From Rothia mucilaginosa (GTDB lineage Bacteria > Actinomycetota > Actinomycetes > Actinomycetales > Micrococcaceae), in NCBI RefSeq assembly GCF_901875305.1, contig NZ_CABFLY010000008.1, forward strand, positions 10,410-74,409: a stretch of DNA of 64,000 nt. The letters are read 5' to 3'. A program made the position numbers and the translations under genes. Positions 48,181 through 57,950 of this stretch are shown piece after piece (positions within the stretch are counted from its first letter, which is position 1; every line of letters starts with the position of its first letter). The notes beneath the pieces were generated by a model that worked only from the letters and a program-made list of their open reading frames with translations, made no database searches and was not told the DNA's origin.

Positions 48181-49455
48181 ATGTCCAAACCCCTCATTCG
48201 TCTTCTGGGTCAGGGCGTGCGCTACGCGACTAAGCTTCGTGGTGGCGGTTCCGCGTTCCCCGGCCTCGTCATGGAAAAATTGCACCCGCAGTTCGTAGCC
48301 GAAGAGCTTGCGAAGCTGCCCTACGGCGTGGTCGTCGTTTCCGGTACGAACGGTAAAACTACCACCACGAAGATGGCTGTTCAGCTGCTTGAGGCGCAGG
48401 GCCTGAAGGTCTTCACCAACCGCACCGGCTCCAACTTTGTGCGCGGTGTGGCCGCCGCCCTGCTGGGTGAGATGACCCTCACCGGCAAGCTTGAGGCTGA
48501 CATTGCTGTGCTGGAACTCGATGAGGCACACGCCGTGCACTTCGTGAAGGCTGTTAAGCCCGACTACGCGCTGTTGCTGAACGTTCTGCGTGACCAGTTG
48601 GACCGTTTCGGTGAGATTGATACGACCCGCCGCATGCTCGCGACCGTGGCCGCCGCAACCACCAACACCGTGGTGCTCAACCGCGAGGACCCGCGCATCC
48701 GCTCCCTCGCTGAGAATGTGCAGCCGGGCGTGAAGGTCAACTACTACGGCCTGGCCGAGTCCCTGCGCTCTTACTTCCCTTCGGACGATGAGATGCGCGG
48801 CGGCACTGTCGCGAAGCAGTCTCTGCCCAATGCCGACGTTACCCTCACCGCCTTCTCCGGCACCTCCGCAACTTTCGATGTGGCGGGGGAGCAGAAGGTC
48901 GGCGAGATCAACCTGTACGGCATCTACAACATCTTCAACGCCGCCGGCGCGATGGCCCTGACCCGCGCGGTCATGGGCGATAAGCTCGACGAGAGCGCGC
49001 TCATCGACGAACTGGCAAAGATTACCCCCGCCTTCGGCCGTGGCGAGACCCTGAATGTGAACGGCCGCCCGTTGCAGCTACTGCTCGTGAAGAACCCCAG
49101 TGGCTTCCGCCTGTCCTTGGCCAGCGCGAATGCTGACGACTACGCCACCATGATTACGATTAATGACCAGTACGCTGACGGTCGTGACGTGTCCTGGCTG
49201 TGGGATGTTGACTTCGACAGCCTGCGCGGCACCGGCGTGCAGATGGTCTCGGGTGTGCGCGCATGGGACATGGCGCTGCGCCTGGAACACGACGGCGTGA
49301 AGGTCGGCGAGGTCGACGAGAACCTGGCCGATGCGCTCAAGCAGTTCATCGCCTCCAGCGGGGATGCGCCCATGCGCATCTTCTGCACCTACACCGCCAT
49401 GCTGGCCCTGCGTGAAGAGCTGGCAAAGATTACCGACGTTGAGAAGGTCTCATAA
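48181..49455 (+). CDS. murT: MurT, lipid II isoglutaminyl synthase ligase subunit
   Basis: A 424-residue Mur ligase-family protein. The P-loop VVSGTNGKTTTTKM is at about residue 50, with the central-domain LLLNVLRDQLDRFGEIDTT and the C-terminal LVKNPSGFR. With GatD it amidates the D-glutamate of lipid II to D-isoglutamine. The usual Cys4 zinc ribbon of MurT is absent: the expected region (about residues 200-260) contains no cysteine. Start: ATG 48181 follows a TAGAAT hexamer by 9 nt (leaderless); ATG 48172 is an alternative. The stop overlaps the gatD start as TAATG. Confidence 0.88.
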   Translation: MSKPLIRLLGQGVRYATKLRGGGSAFPGLVMEKLHPQFVAEELAKLPYGVVVVSGTNGKTTTTKMAVQLLEAQGLKVFTNRTGSNFVRGVAAALLGEMTLTGKLEADIAVLELDEAHAVHFVKAVKPDYALLLNVLRDQLDRFGEIDTTRRMLATVAAATTNTVVLNREDPRIRSLAENVQPGVKVNYYGLAESLRSYFPSDDEMRGGTVAKQSLPNADVTLTAFSGTSATFDVAGEQKVGEINLYGIYNIFNAAGAMALTRAVMGDKLDESALIDELAKITPAFGRGETLNVNGRPLQLLLVKNPSGFRLSLASANADDYATMITINDQYADGRDVSWLWDVDFDSLRGTGVQMVSGVRAWDMALRLEHDGVKVGEVDENLADALKQFIASSGDAPMRIFCTYTAMLALREELAKITDVEKVS

Positions 49456-50222
49456 TGACGGCAACCCACACTTTTGAGGGCACCCCGGCGCCCGGCCCGA
49501 ACAACGGCAAGACGCTGCGCATCGTGCAGCTCTACCCGCTGGACATGAACATCTACGGCGACTGGGGCAACACCCTGGCGCTGGCTCGTCGCGCGCAGGC
49601 ACACGGCTTCGACGTGCAAATTCTGGACCACAACCCCGGTCAGGCCTTCCCCGAGGATGTTGACATCATCCTCGGCGGCGGAGGCCAGGACTCCGGCCAG
49701 TCCGTGATTCAGGACGACCTGCACGCTATCGGCGGCACCCTGCGCTCGTTGGCCGAAGACGGCGTGCCCATGCTCGTCATCTGCGGCCTGTACCAGCTGT
49801 TTGGTAGGGAATTCCGCACCCGCGAGGGCGAGGTGCTCAAGGGCATCAACATCTTCGATGCGCACACGGTCGGCGGTGACGAACGCCTGATCGGCAACAT
49901 CGTGGAGGAGTCTGAGGAGTTTGGTACCGTGATTGGTTTTGAGAACCACTCGGGCCTGACCTACCTGGGTTCCGGTTGCACCCCGCTTGCGACCGTGACC
50001 AAGGGCGCGGGCAATAACGTGACGGATTCCCACGAGGGTGCGCGCGTGCACAATGTCATTGGCACCTACCTGCACGGCTCGCTGTTGCCGAAGAACCCGA
50101 AGATTTCGGATTATCTGATTGAGCAGGCTGCGATTCGTCGTTTTGGTGAGTTCACGCCGAACGCGATTGACGACTCTCTGGTGGAGAAGGCGCGCGCCTC
50201 GGCTGTGTCTCGCCCCCGCTAG
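49455..50222 (+). CDS. gatD: GatD, lipid II isoglutaminyl synthase glutaminase subunit
   Basis: A 255-residue class I glutamine amidotransferase-like protein. The nucleophile is in PMLVICGLYQLFG, and the histidine in VIGTYLHGSLLPKNP; IILGGGGQDSGQ is typical of GatD. It frees ammonia from glutamine for MurT. The start overlaps the murT stop, so expression is coupled. The product modifies peptidoglycan precursors and affects cross-linking and lysozyme resistance. Confidence 0.92.
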   Translation: MTATHTFEGTPAPGPNNGKTLRIVQLYPLDMNIYGDWGNTLALARRAQAHGFDVQILDHNPGQAFPEDVDIILGGGGQDSGQSVIQDDLHAIGGTLRSLAEDGVPMLVICGLYQLFGREFRTREGEVLKGINIFDAHTVGGDERLIGNIVEESEEFGTVIGFENHSGLTYLGSGCTPLATVTKGAGNNVTDSHEGARVHNVIGTYLHGSLLPKNPKISDYLIEQAAIRRFGEFTPNAIDDSLVEKARASAVSRPR

Positions 50223-50369
50223 CGGTTTATTGACGTACTATTCCGGGCGCTGGCGTGCACTCTAGGAGGTGGTGCGCGCCTCCGCTACGGTATAGTTGAT
50301 TGAGTTATAGTACAGTGCGCGGAACGTTTTGCTGTGCCCGCGCAGAGGTTTTGACTAAGGGAGATACGA

Positions 50370-51128
50370 ATGTCGGGTCACTCTAAATGGGCGACTACTA
50401 AGCACAAGAAGGCCGCTATCGACGCTAAGCGCGCGAAGGCTTTCGCAAAGTTCATTAAGGCTATTGAGGTTGCGGCACGTATGGGTGGCGCCGATATCGC
50501 CGGTAACCCCGCTCTTGACCTTGCTGTGTCGAAGGCGAAGAAGAACTCCGTTCCCAACGACAACATTGACCGCGCAATTAAGCGTGGTGCTGGCCTGACC
50601 GGTGAGACCATCGACTACACCGAGATTATGTACGAGGCACGCGGCCCGCAGGGTACCGCTCTGTACATCGAGTGTCTGACCGATAACCGTAACCGTGCGG
50701 CTTCCGACGTTCGCCTGGCTGTGACCCGTAACGGCGGCAACATGGCTGACCAGGGTTCTGTGGCCTTCCTGTTCGAGCGCAAGGGCGTTGCTGAGGTGAC
50801 CAAGACTGACGGTCTGACCGAGGACGACGTTCTGATGGCCGTTCTGGATGCCGGTGCTGAAGAGGTTCTGGACGAGGGCGATATCTTCACCGTGGTTTCC
50901 GCTGCAACCGACCTGCCCGAGATTCGTAAGGCTCTGGACGAGGCTGGCCTGGAGTACAACAACGACGACCCGGTCTTCCGCCCGACCATGCAGGTCGACC
51001 TGGACGCCGAGGGTGCCAAGAAGTTCCTGAAGCTGGCAGACGCCATCGAGGAACTGGACGACGTGCAGAACGTCTACTCGAACGCTAACGTCTCTGACGA
51101 GGTTGTTGCTCAGCTGGAAGCCGAGTAG
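50370..51128 (+). CDS. yebC: YebC/TACO1-family regulatory protein
   Basis: A 252-residue YebC protein: [25 protein letters not shown] at the start (in pieces), AAVSKAK-type region [54 protein letters not shown] and [11 protein letters not shown]. Relatives act as transcriptional regulators or, as shown for TACO1 and some bacterial homologues, help ribosomes through proline stretches. It opens the repair block yebC-ruvC-ruvA-ruvB, as in other actinobacteria. The start follows AAGGGAG. Confidence 0.93.
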   Translation: MSGHSKWATTKHKKAAIDAKRAKAFAKFIKAIEVAARMGGADIAGNPALDLAVSKAKKNSVPNDNIDRAIKRGAGLTGETIDYTEIMYEARGPQGTALYIECLTDNRNRAASDVRLAVTRNGGNMADQGSVAFLFERKGVAEVTKTDGLTEDDVLMAVLDAGAEEVLDEGDIFTVVSAATDLPEIRKALDEAGLEYNNDDPVFRPTMQVDLDAEGAKKFLKLADAIEELDDVQNVYSNANVSDEVVAQLEAE

Positions 51129-51164
51129 TCACCGCCTGAGCGCGCCACTTCTGAGCGTGCACTG

Positions 51165-51217
51165 AAGCCACTTCCCGGCCGGTCTACCGCGTGTGGACCC
51201 GGCGGGAGGTGGCTTTT
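51165..51217 (+). terminator. Hairpin between yebC and ruvC
   Basis: AAGCCACTTCCCG-GCCGG pairs with CCGG-CGGGAGGTGGCTT, followed by TTTG. It should reduce readthrough from yebC into ruvC, even though the gene order is conserved. Confidence 0.65.
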
Positions 51218-51330
51218 GAACGTTATGCCGACCGGTGCCCGACCTAAACGACCGGCCTAACGCTCGGCCGGGGATTCGGCTGGCGGACCCGCGAACCGTA
51301 GACCCCGCGAATTTTGGAAGGAAAGCACAC

Positions 51331-52017
51331 GTGAACGCTGCATCTGCCGCGCGCGATAGCATGCGCGAAAACCATGCGGTCGCCGCCGTGGACCGCGTGC
51401 CGGGGGCGACCCGCATCATGGGTGTGGACCCCGGCCTCACGCGCTGTGGCTTCTCAATGCTGGACATGACCGCGGACCGTAAGGCGCACTTCGTGAACGT
51501 GGGCGTGGCGGGTACCGATCCGGCCCGCGCGCTGGACCAGCGCATCCTCTGGATTTTCAATGCGGCCTCGCACTGGCTGGACACCTACCGGCCCGACGCC
51601 CTGGCGATTGAGCGCATCTTTGCGCAGGAGCAGGTGAACACGGTGATTGGTACGGCGCACGCCTCGGGTGCGGTGATTTCTGCGGCGGCGATGCGCGGCG
51701 TGCCGGTGTTCTTCCATACGCCTTCCGAGGTGAAGGCGGCGGTGACCGGTAGCGGTCGCGCGGATAAGGCCTCGGTGGGCCGCATGGTGACCCGCATTTT
51801 GGGTTTGAATGCCATGCCGAAGCCCGCGGATGCGGCCGATGCGCTCGCCATCGCCATCTGCCACGGCTGGCGTGGCGGTGGTATTGGTTCGGGTATTAAC
51901 ATGTCGGCACAGACACAGACTCACCAGGGTTCGCGGCCCGCGAAGGCTCGCCGTGCGGGTGCGCTGACTCCCGCGCAGCGCGCCTGGATGGAGGCGGAGG
52001 CTAAGGCCCGTCGCTAG
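51331..52017 (+). CDS. ruvC: Holliday junction endonuclease RuvC
   Basis: A 228-residue resolvase. Catalytic acidic residues lie in [13 protein letters not shown] (D33), DALAIERIF (Glu) and [17 protein letters not shown] (two Asp). The first 25 residues are an extra polar N-terminus and the last 40 a basic tail ([26 protein letters not shown] in pieces), longer than E. coli RuvC. The GTG start at 51331 follows GGAAGGAAAG; the reading to 51235 is rejected. It cuts Holliday junctions in concert with RuvAB. Confidence 0.94.
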   Translation: MNAASAARDSMRENHAVAAVDRVPGATRIMGVDPGLTRCGFSMLDMTADRKAHFVNVGVAGTDPARALDQRILWIFNAASHWLDTYRPDALAIERIFAQEQVNTVIGTAHASGAVISAAAMRGVPVFFHTPSEVKAAVTGSGRADKASVGRMVTRILGLNAMPKPADAADALAIAICHGWRGGGIGSGINMSAQTQTHQGSRPAKARRAGALTPAQRAWMEAEAKARR

Positions 52018-52051
52018 GGGCGCCGGATTCGCTAAAGAATTCGAATACCTC

Positions 52052-52081
52052 TTGATTTCAGAAGAAATATTCTAATATACT
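52052..52081 (+). promoter_or_regulatory. Promoter of ruvAB
   Basis: TTGATT (52052-52057) and TATACT (52076-52081) lie 18 bp apart in an AT-rich island. The predicted leader of about 105 nt includes two GC-rich hairpins (around 52104-52131 and 52174-52180). No clear LexA box is seen. Confidence 0.6.
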
Positions 52082-52195
52082 GATAGTGTCTTCCCGTGGC
52101 AGACCCGCCGGCCCCGATGCGCGCCGGCGGCACAGCAGGCCGCGGGGGAGTGCAGTATCGTTCGCCCCGGTGCGGGGCGTTGAAAGGTGGAGAGA

Positions 52196-52816
52196 ATGAT
52201 TGCATCGCTGACCGGCCGCGTGGCTCAGGTGGGGCTTGACCACGCGGTGATTGACGTTAATGGTTTCGGCATGCTGGTGCACGCTACCGCGCGCACTCTC
52301 TCCAAGCTGCGCACGGGAGAGGAGGCCTCCGTGCTGACCACCATGATTGTGCGCGAGGAGTCCATGACCCTTTACGGCTTCTCCGAGCCGGCCGAACGCG
52401 AGGTCTTTGACATGATGCTCTCGGTCTCGGGCATTGGCCCCCGCATCGCCCTGGCGGTGCTGAGCGTGCACACCGCCGCGGAGGTGGAGCGGGCCGTGGC
52501 CACCGGCGACGACAAGGCCTTCACGAAGGTTCCGGGCATCGGCCCGAAGGGCGCCCGCCGCATCGTGCTGGAGCTTGCCGGCAAGCTGATTCTCAGCGAC
52601 GGCCAGACCGATGAACTGCCGCTGAGCCAGGGCATCGTGTGGAAGCCGCAGGTGCTGGATGCGCTGACCTCCCTGGGCTGGAGCGAGAAGGACGCCTCTG
52701 CTGCCATCGATGCGTATGTGAAGCACAATCCCGCCGCCGAGAGCGAACCGGTGGGTGTGGCTCTGCGCGGCGTGCTCGCCTCCTTGGGCACGCAGAACAC
52801 GGTGGGTCGCCACTAG
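52196..52816 (+). CDS. ruvA: Holliday junction DNA helicase subunit RuvA
   Basis: A 206-residue protein. N-terminal OB domain (MIASLTGRVAQVGLDHAVID), two helix-hairpin-helix motifs (SVSGIGPRIALAVLS and KVPGIGPKGARRIVLEL) that bind junction arms, and a C-terminal domain III (VLDALTSLGWSEKDASAAID) that contacts RuvB. The start ATG at 52196 follows GGTGGAG; a GTG three codons earlier is the ribosome-binding site itself. Complete and of normal length. Confidence 0.96.
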   Translation: MIASLTGRVAQVGLDHAVIDVNGFGMLVHATARTLSKLRTGEEASVLTTMIVREESMTLYGFSEPAEREVFDMMLSVSGIGPRIALAVLSVHTAAEVERAVATGDDKAFTKVPGIGPKGARRIVLELAGKLILSDGQTDELPLSQGIVWKPQVLDALTSLGWSEKDASAAIDAYVKHNPAAESEPVGVALRGVLASLGTQNTVGRH

Positions 52817-52905
52817 GGCCGCCTGCCGGGCGATCTGACTGACCCCGGCCGATTTTGGCGCGCCCGTTACCTCGCACCTCACTCACTCCACGAAAGAAGA
52901 ATTTT

Positions 52906-54003
52906 ATGACCCAGAACCCCTACGATCCGCAGGCCGCGGCGTCCCCGGTTTCCGGCGGGTATTTTCCCGGTCAGGTGCCCGGCGTCCCGGGCGCGCCCGC
53001 GCAGCGCCTGGTCGCGATGGAAGAAGAACCCGAAGAGAAAATGATTGAGGCGGCCCTGCGCCCCAAGTCCCTGGACGACTTCGTGGGTCAGCGCCGCGTG
53101 CGTCAGCAGCTTTCCCTCGTGCTGGAGGCCTCGAAGATGCGCGGCCGTAGTGCCGATCACGTGCTACTTTCGGGCCCTCCCGGCCTGGGTAAGACTACCC
53201 TCGCGATGATTATTGCGGCTGAGATGGACGCGCCGCTGCGCATCACCTCCGGACCCGCAATTCAGCATTCCGGGGACTTGGCGGCGATTCTGTCTTCGCT
53301 GACCCCCGGCGAGGTGCTGTTCCTCGATGAGATTCACCGCATGAGTCGCCCTGCTGAGGAAATGCTCTACATGGCGATGGAAGATTTCCGTGTGGACATT
53401 GTGGTGGGTAAGGGTGCCGGCGCGACCTCCATTCCGCTGGAGCTTCCGCAGTTTACCCTAGTGGGTGCAACCACTCGTGCGGGTCTGCTGCCCGGGCCCC
53501 TGCGCGACCGCTTCGGCTTTACCGGCCACCTGGAGTTCTACTCGGTCGAGGAGCTGGAGCTGGTGTTGCGCCGTAGCGCCGGCCTGATGGACATGCAGAT
53601 TACCTCCGAGGGCTTCACCGAGATTGCGGGTCGTTCCCGCGGCACGCCCCGTATCGCGAACCGCCTGCTGCGCCGTGTGCGCGACTGGGCCCTGGTGAAC
53701 GGTGTGGACCGCATCAATGCGCGTGATGCCGCGACCGCCCTGGACATGTATGAGGTTGATTCGCGCGGCCTGGACCGCTTGGACCGTGCCGTGCTGGAGG
53801 CGCTCATTCACAAGTTCGGCGGCGGACCGGTTGGCCTGTCTACCCTCGCCATTGCGGTGGGGGAGGAGACCGAGACCGTGGAGACCGTGGCGGAGCCCTA
53901 TCTGGTGCGTGAGGGCCTGATTGGTCGCACCCCGCGCGGTCGCGTGGCCTTGCCTGCGGCCTGGGAGCACCTGGGTTTGGAGGCCCCCGAGATTCAGCTT
54001 TAG
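52906..54003 (+). CDS. ruvB: Holliday junction branch-migration ATPase RuvB
   Basis: A 365-residue AAA+ motor. A proline- and glycine-rich N-terminal extension of about 45 residues precedes [15 protein letters not shown]. Walker A is [14 protein letters not shown], Walker B FLDEIHRM, sensor 1 VGATTRAG, arginine finger region GPLRDRFGF, and a C-terminal winged helix ([13 protein letters not shown]). RuvB hexamers drive branch migration with RuvA. The start ATG at 52906 follows AAAGAAG by 7 nt. Confidence 0.96.
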   Translation: MTQNPYDPQAAASPVSGGYFPGQVPGVPGAPAQRLVAMEEEPEEKMIEAALRPKSLDDFVGQRRVRQQLSLVLEASKMRGRSADHVLLSGPPGLGKTTLAMIIAAEMDAPLRITSGPAIQHSGDLAAILSSLTPGEVLFLDEIHRMSRPAEEMLYMAMEDFRVDIVVGKGAGATSIPLELPQFTLVGATTRAGLLPGPLRDRFGFTGHLEFYSVEELELVLRRSAGLMDMQITSEGFTEIAGRSRGTPRIANRLLRRVRDWALVNGVDRINARDAATALDMYEVDSRGLDRLDRAVLEALIHKFGGGPVGLSTLAIAVGEETETVETVAEPYLVREGLIGRTPRGRVALPAAWEHLGLEAPEIQL

Positions 54004-54346
54004 GGCACGGTCCGGGTGTTCGTCTGCCGGCTGGTTGGCCTTTTGAGCAGACCGGCGGTAGCTTCGGCGGGCTTTCAGGAGTCCGCGGTCTGCGAGTCGA
54101 CGGTCTGCGAGAGCCGGCGGGAGCTCAACCGATGTTCCGACAGACCCTCAACGGACCCTCAACAGGCCCTAAAATTACGCCACGGGCTGGACAAAACTCA
54201 GGTAAACCTCACAAAAACGCTGGTTCGGTGCGCTAAAGCCCAGGCTCTCGCGTAGGATGGATACGTACTGTATCTACGATTCCACACCTTCTGGTACGCT
54301 CAACCCTCGCGGTGAGCGGTACGGGTGCGGATGTGAAAGTGAGACC
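54004..54346. other. Gene-free region between ruvB and yajC
   Basis: It contains two tandem near-repeats of GAGTC-CGGTCTGC (54079-54108) and two of GACCCTCAAC (54145-54165). A TAGGAT hexamer near 54254 may be the -10 of the yajC-secD-secF operon. The in-frame extension of YajC to 54257 is rejected because it lacks the hydrophobic start typical of the family. Confidence 0.45.
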
Positions 54347-54721
54347 ATGGATTTTAACCTCCTGATTATGATTGCCCTGATGGCGCTGCTGGCTTGGATG
54401 ATGATTTCCGCGCAGAAGCGTCAGCGTAAGCAGATGGAGGAACTGCGTGCAATGCAGCAGTCTCTCGTCCCCGGCACTCAGGTGATGACCGGTTCCGGCT
54501 TCTACGGCACCGTTGTCAACACCGATTTCGACAACAACAAGGTTCAGCTGGAGCTGGCCAAGGGTATTGTCATCACCGTGGCACTGAACGCCATTATGAG
54601 CATTGTTGAGGACGAGGCCCCCGCAGCACCCCTGACCGAGGATGTCGAGCCGGCATCCGCGGAATCTCAGGCTCCCGTGGAAGGCGGCGTTTCCGAGGAC
54701 TCCTCGAAGACCGCCCAGTAA
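54347..54721 (+). CDS. yajC: YajC, accessory subunit of the Sec translocon
   Basis: A 124-residue protein starting MDFNLLIMIALMALLAWMM, a single membrane helix, then basic QKRQRKQMEELR and the family signature LVPGTQVMTGSGFYGTVV. The tail is acidic and disordered. YajC binds SecDF and SecYEG in the membrane. It stands in the standard order yajC-secD-secF; however, a terminator at 54736 separates it from secD. Confidence 0.93.
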   Translation: MDFNLLIMIALMALLAWMMISAQKRQRKQMEELRAMQQSLVPGTQVMTGSGFYGTVVNTDFDNNKVQLELAKGIVITVALNAIMSIVEDEAPAAPLTEDVEPASAESQAPVEGGVSEDSSKTAQ

Positions 54722-54735
54722 CTTAAGACCGAACG

Positions 54736-54768
54736 ACCCGGCGCCGCGCACTCGGCGTCGGGTTTTCG
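54736..54768 (+). terminator. Terminator between yajC and secD
   Basis: ACCCGGCGCCG pairs with CGGCGTCGGGT (one G-T pair) around CGCACT, then TTTTCG. It may allow only partial readthrough into secD. Confidence 0.7.
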
Positions 54769-54831
54769 CGTCCGCTAAGGAATCTGTAGAACACCAAATC
54801 TACACACGAAAATACTCATAGAAGGAACATT

Positions 54832-56535
54832 ATGGCTAAGCGTTCACCGCTTGCAGCCGCGCGAGGGGCGCTCCTCTCGATGGTCCTGCTCATGGTTGTG
54901 ATGGCTGCCGGTATTTTTGGCAGCACCTATTCGGGGGGTTCGTGGGCGCCGAAACTGGCCCTGGACCTCTCGGGTGGTACGCAGATGATTCTCTCCCCGA
55001 AGGTCAACGGATCTTCGGAGGGGAACGTCTCCCAGGAGCAGCTGAACCAGGCGGTTGAGATTATTCGTCAGCGCGTTGACGGCGCCGGCGTGTCTGAGGC
55101 GGAGGTCACCACCTCCTTCGGCTCGGGTAATAACGTGGTCGTCTCGGTTCCCGGCACGATTAGCTCTGAGACCCGTCAGCTGATTCAGGCATCCGCAAAT
55201 ATGACGTTCCGCCCGGTCCTGGTGGCCGGTGAAGGCGCCGCGGTCGCTCAGGAATCCCGCACCGCGGACGACAAGCTACCCAAGCCGACCGCCGATCCGA
55301 CTGACGGTTCGGACCACAACTGGATTACCGCCGACCTGTACAAGCAGTACGAAGCGAAGGACTGCACCGCGGCCCGCAACGAGGACGCGGATAGCGCCGA
55401 CCCGACCAAGCCGATGGTGGCCTGCTCCGCCGACGGTAAGGAGAAGTACATCCTGGGTCCTGTGGAGCTGAGCGGTAGCGATATTTCTACCGCGAGCCAC
55501 TCTCAGGAGACGAGCGGCCAGGGTGTGACCACCGGTCGCTGGGCTGTGAACATTCAGTTCAACGATGCTGCCCGTGAGAAGTTTCAGAACATTACTTCTC
55601 GCCTGAACGCGATTCGCGCCCAGAACTCTTCTGATGCGCGTGCTCGCTTCGCGATTATGCTGGACGGCAAGGTGCTGTCCGCCCCGATTTCTCAGGCCGT
55701 GATTTCTGACGGTAAGCCGCAGATTACCGGTAACTTCACCGAGCAGGAGGCGAAGGCTCTCGCCGATCAGCTCAAGTACGGTGCCCTGCCGATTAGCTTC
55801 ACGATCCAGTCGGAGCAGCAGATTTCTGCAACTCTGGGTTCGGAGCAGCTGCGCGTGGGTCTGCTGACGGGTCTGATTGGTCTGTTGCTGGTGTTCGTGT
55901 ATTCGCTGTTCCAGTACCGCCTGCTGGGCTTCGTGACGATCGTGTCACTGGTGGTTGCCGGCATCATTTCGTATGAGGCGATTGCTCTGCTGGGTTGGGC
56001 CCTGAACTACCGCCTGTCCCTGGCGGGCGTGGCCGGTCTGATCGTGGCGATTGGTGCGACGGCCGACTCGTTCATCGTGTACTTTGAGCGTATTCGTGAT
56101 GAGATTCGTGCGGGCCGCACGATTCCCTCGGCCGTGAACCACGGTTGGAAGCGCGCATCCCGCACGATTCTGGCCTCGAAGGCCGTGAACCTGCTGGCCG
56201 CCGTGGTGCTGTACGTGGTGTCTGTGGGTTCGGTGAAGGGCTTCGCGTTCACGCTGGGTCTGACCGCAATCGCTGACCTTCTGGTGGTGTACCTGTTCAC
56301 CCATCCGGCGCTGACTCTGCTGGCGAACACCCGCTACTTTGGCGAGGGCCACCGCCACTCGGGCCTGTCGCCTGAGTCGCTGGGTTCCACGCCGCTGTAC
56401 CGCGGTGCCGGTCGCATCCGCACCACGGAGGAGAAGCAGTTGAGCATCGCTGAGCGTCGCCGTGCGGAACGTGCGGCTGAGGAGTCGGCCTCTGATGGTG
56501 CCGCTTCCGCTTCGGACGAGAAGAAGGAGAGCTAG
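54832..56535 (+). CDS. secD: Protein translocase subunit SecD
   Basis: A 567-residue membrane protein. One N-terminal helix is followed by KLALDLSGGTQMIL, the long extracytoplasmic domain (about residues 40-360, with the VEIIRQRVDGAGVSEAEV and FNDAAREKFQNIT motifs) and five C-terminal helices (GLIGLLLVFVYSLFQYR, SLAGVAGLIVAIGATADSFIVYFERIRDE). The insertion at about 140-210 (Asp/Lys/Thr-rich) is common in actinobacteria. SecD with SecF uses the proton gradient to pull exported proteins outward. It ends 2 nt before secF. Confidence 0.96.
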   Translation: MAKRSPLAAARGALLSMVLLMVVMAAGIFGSTYSGGSWAPKLALDLSGGTQMILSPKVNGSSEGNVSQEQLNQAVEIIRQRVDGAGVSEAEVTTSFGSGNNVVVSVPGTISSETRQLIQASANMTFRPVLVAGEGAAVAQESRTADDKLPKPTADPTDGSDHNWITADLYKQYEAKDCTAARNEDADSADPTKPMVACSADGKEKYILGPVELSGSDISTASHSQETSGQGVTTGRWAVNIQFNDAAREKFQNITSRLNAIRAQNSSDARARFAIMLDGKVLSAPISQAVISDGKPQITGNFTEQEAKALADQLKYGALPISFTIQSEQQISATLGSEQLRVGLLTGLIGLLLVFVYSLFQYRLLGFVTIVSLVVAGIISYEAIALLGWALNYRLSLAGVAGLIVAIGATADSFIVYFERIRDEIRAGRTIPSAVNHGWKRASRTILASKAVNLLAAVVLYVVSVGSVKGFAFTLGLTAIADLLVVYLFTHPALTLLANTRYFGEGHRHSGLSPESLGSTPLYRGAGRIRTTEEKQLSIAERRRAERAAEESASDGAASASDEKKES

Positions 56536-56537
56536 GC

Positions 56538-57686
56538 ATGGCTACCGATGTGAAACCTAATGCTTTTGCCCGCTTCGGTAACGACCTGCACTCGGGCGCC
56601 CGTTCGTACCCCTTCGTGGGTAAGCGTCGCCTGTGGTTGGCCCTGGCCGCGCTACTGATGGCCGTCTCGGTTCTGATTCCGGCGGTTGGCGGAGGCTTCA
56701 ACCTGGGTATTGACTTCCGCGGCGGTTCGGAATTCGTGGTCTCGAAGACCGCGCACGTCGATGTTGCAACCGGCGAGCGCGTCATCCACGAGAAGGCGAA
56801 GGACGCCTCCGAGGTTCACGTGACTAACATTGCGCCGGGCACGATTCGCGCGCAGATGAGTAAGCTCAGCGATGACGAGACCCTGCAGGTGAAGAAGGCC
56901 CTGCAGGAGGCGTACGGCGTCTCTGAGAATGACGTGACCTCCTCGTTCGTGGGCCCGACCTGGGGCGCGGATGTGACCCGTCAGGCCTTCTGGGGTCTTG
57001 TGGTGTTTGTGATCCTGGCCCTGGTGGGTATGGCCTTCTACTTCCGCACCTGGAAGATGTCGTTGGCTTCGATTGCGGGTCTGTTCTTCACCGTGGTGGT
57101 GACGGTTGGCCTGTACGCGGCGTTCGGCTTCGAGATTACTCCAAGTGCAATTATTGGCTTCCTGACAATTTTGAGCTACTCGCTGTACGACTCGGTGGTG
57201 GTGTTCGATAAGATTCGCGAGAACACGGACGGCGTGCTGGAACGCCGCGACACGACCTTTGCCGAGCAGATTAACCTGGCCGTGAACCAGACCCTGGTCC
57301 GCTCGATTAACACCGCAATCGTGGGTGTTCTGCCGGTGGGCGCAATTCTGTTCATTGGTGCGTTCATGCTGGGTGCGGGTACGCTGCAGGACCTGTCGCT
57401 GTCGCTGTTCGTGGGTATTCTGGTGGGCATGTTCGGTACGCTGTTCGTGTCTGCCCCGCTGTACGCGACGCTCCGCCTGGGTGAGGCTAAGATTCGCGAG
57501 CACACCGCGAAGGTTGAGAGCGGCGATTTCAAGGACGATGAGGAGGCCGAGGAGTCTGACTCTGAGGGCTCCGAAGACTCTGGCAATGAGGGCTCTGAGG
57601 ATTCTGCGGAGGCGCCCGCCAAGAAGTCGGTCAAGAAGCCGGCCCGTGCGACGATTGAGATTCATCGCGTGAATGTGAGCGAGTAG
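56538..57686 (+). CDS. secF: Protein translocase subunit SecF
   Basis: A 382-residue partner of SecD: GFNLGIDFRGGSEFVV near the start, a short external domain, then five helices with LTILSYSLYDSVVVFDKIREN and NQTLVRSINTAIVGVLPVGAILFIGA. The C-terminal 70 residues are a charged, low-complexity tail (Glu/Ser/Asp then Lys/Pro) that may contact ribosomes or SecA. Its ATG lies 2 nt after the secD stop. In many actinobacteria apt follows; here rel follows directly. Confidence 0.96.
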   Translation: MATDVKPNAFARFGNDLHSGARSYPFVGKRRLWLALAALLMAVSVLIPAVGGGFNLGIDFRGGSEFVVSKTAHVDVATGERVIHEKAKDASEVHVTNIAPGTIRAQMSKLSDDETLQVKKALQEAYGVSENDVTSSFVGPTWGADVTRQAFWGLVVFVILALVGMAFYFRTWKMSLASIAGLFFTVVVTVGLYAAFGFEITPSAIIGFLTILSYSLYDSVVVFDKIRENTDGVLERRDTTFAEQINLAVNQTLVRSINTAIVGVLPVGAILFIGAFMLGAGTLQDLSLSLFVGILVGMFGTLFVSAPLYATLRLGEAKIREHTAKVESGDFKDDEEAEESDSEGSEDSGNEGSEDSAEAPAKKSVKKPARATIEIHRVNVSE

Positions 57687-57708
57687 CCTGCGTTTTCGCT
57701 GATGCTGG

Positions 57709-57740
57709 GGGGAGTCGATACCGAAAGGTGTCGGCTCCCC
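57709..57740 (+). terminator. Hairpin after secF
   Basis: GGGGAGTCGATACC pairs with GGTGTCGGCTCCCC around a GAAA tetraloop. There is little T run (TTGAGT), so it may be a partial terminator or a mRNA 3' end stabiliser. Confidence 0.65.
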
Positions 57741-57950
57741 TTGAGTATGTCCGGTTGAGTGTGCCCGGGTGTGTGGGGTGGGGGCGTGTCGTAACGTTGT
57801 ATAGTTTGGTGCCTTCCGGGACGCTGGGTAGGATAAGAAGAGAAGAAGCTGTGCGCCCGCGTGTGAGCCAGCCAACCGGCCCGGTGGTAGCTTTCGACGA
57901 TGAGGAACCCGGGCGTGCGGCGGATTATCGTGAGCCTGAAGGAGCCTGGA

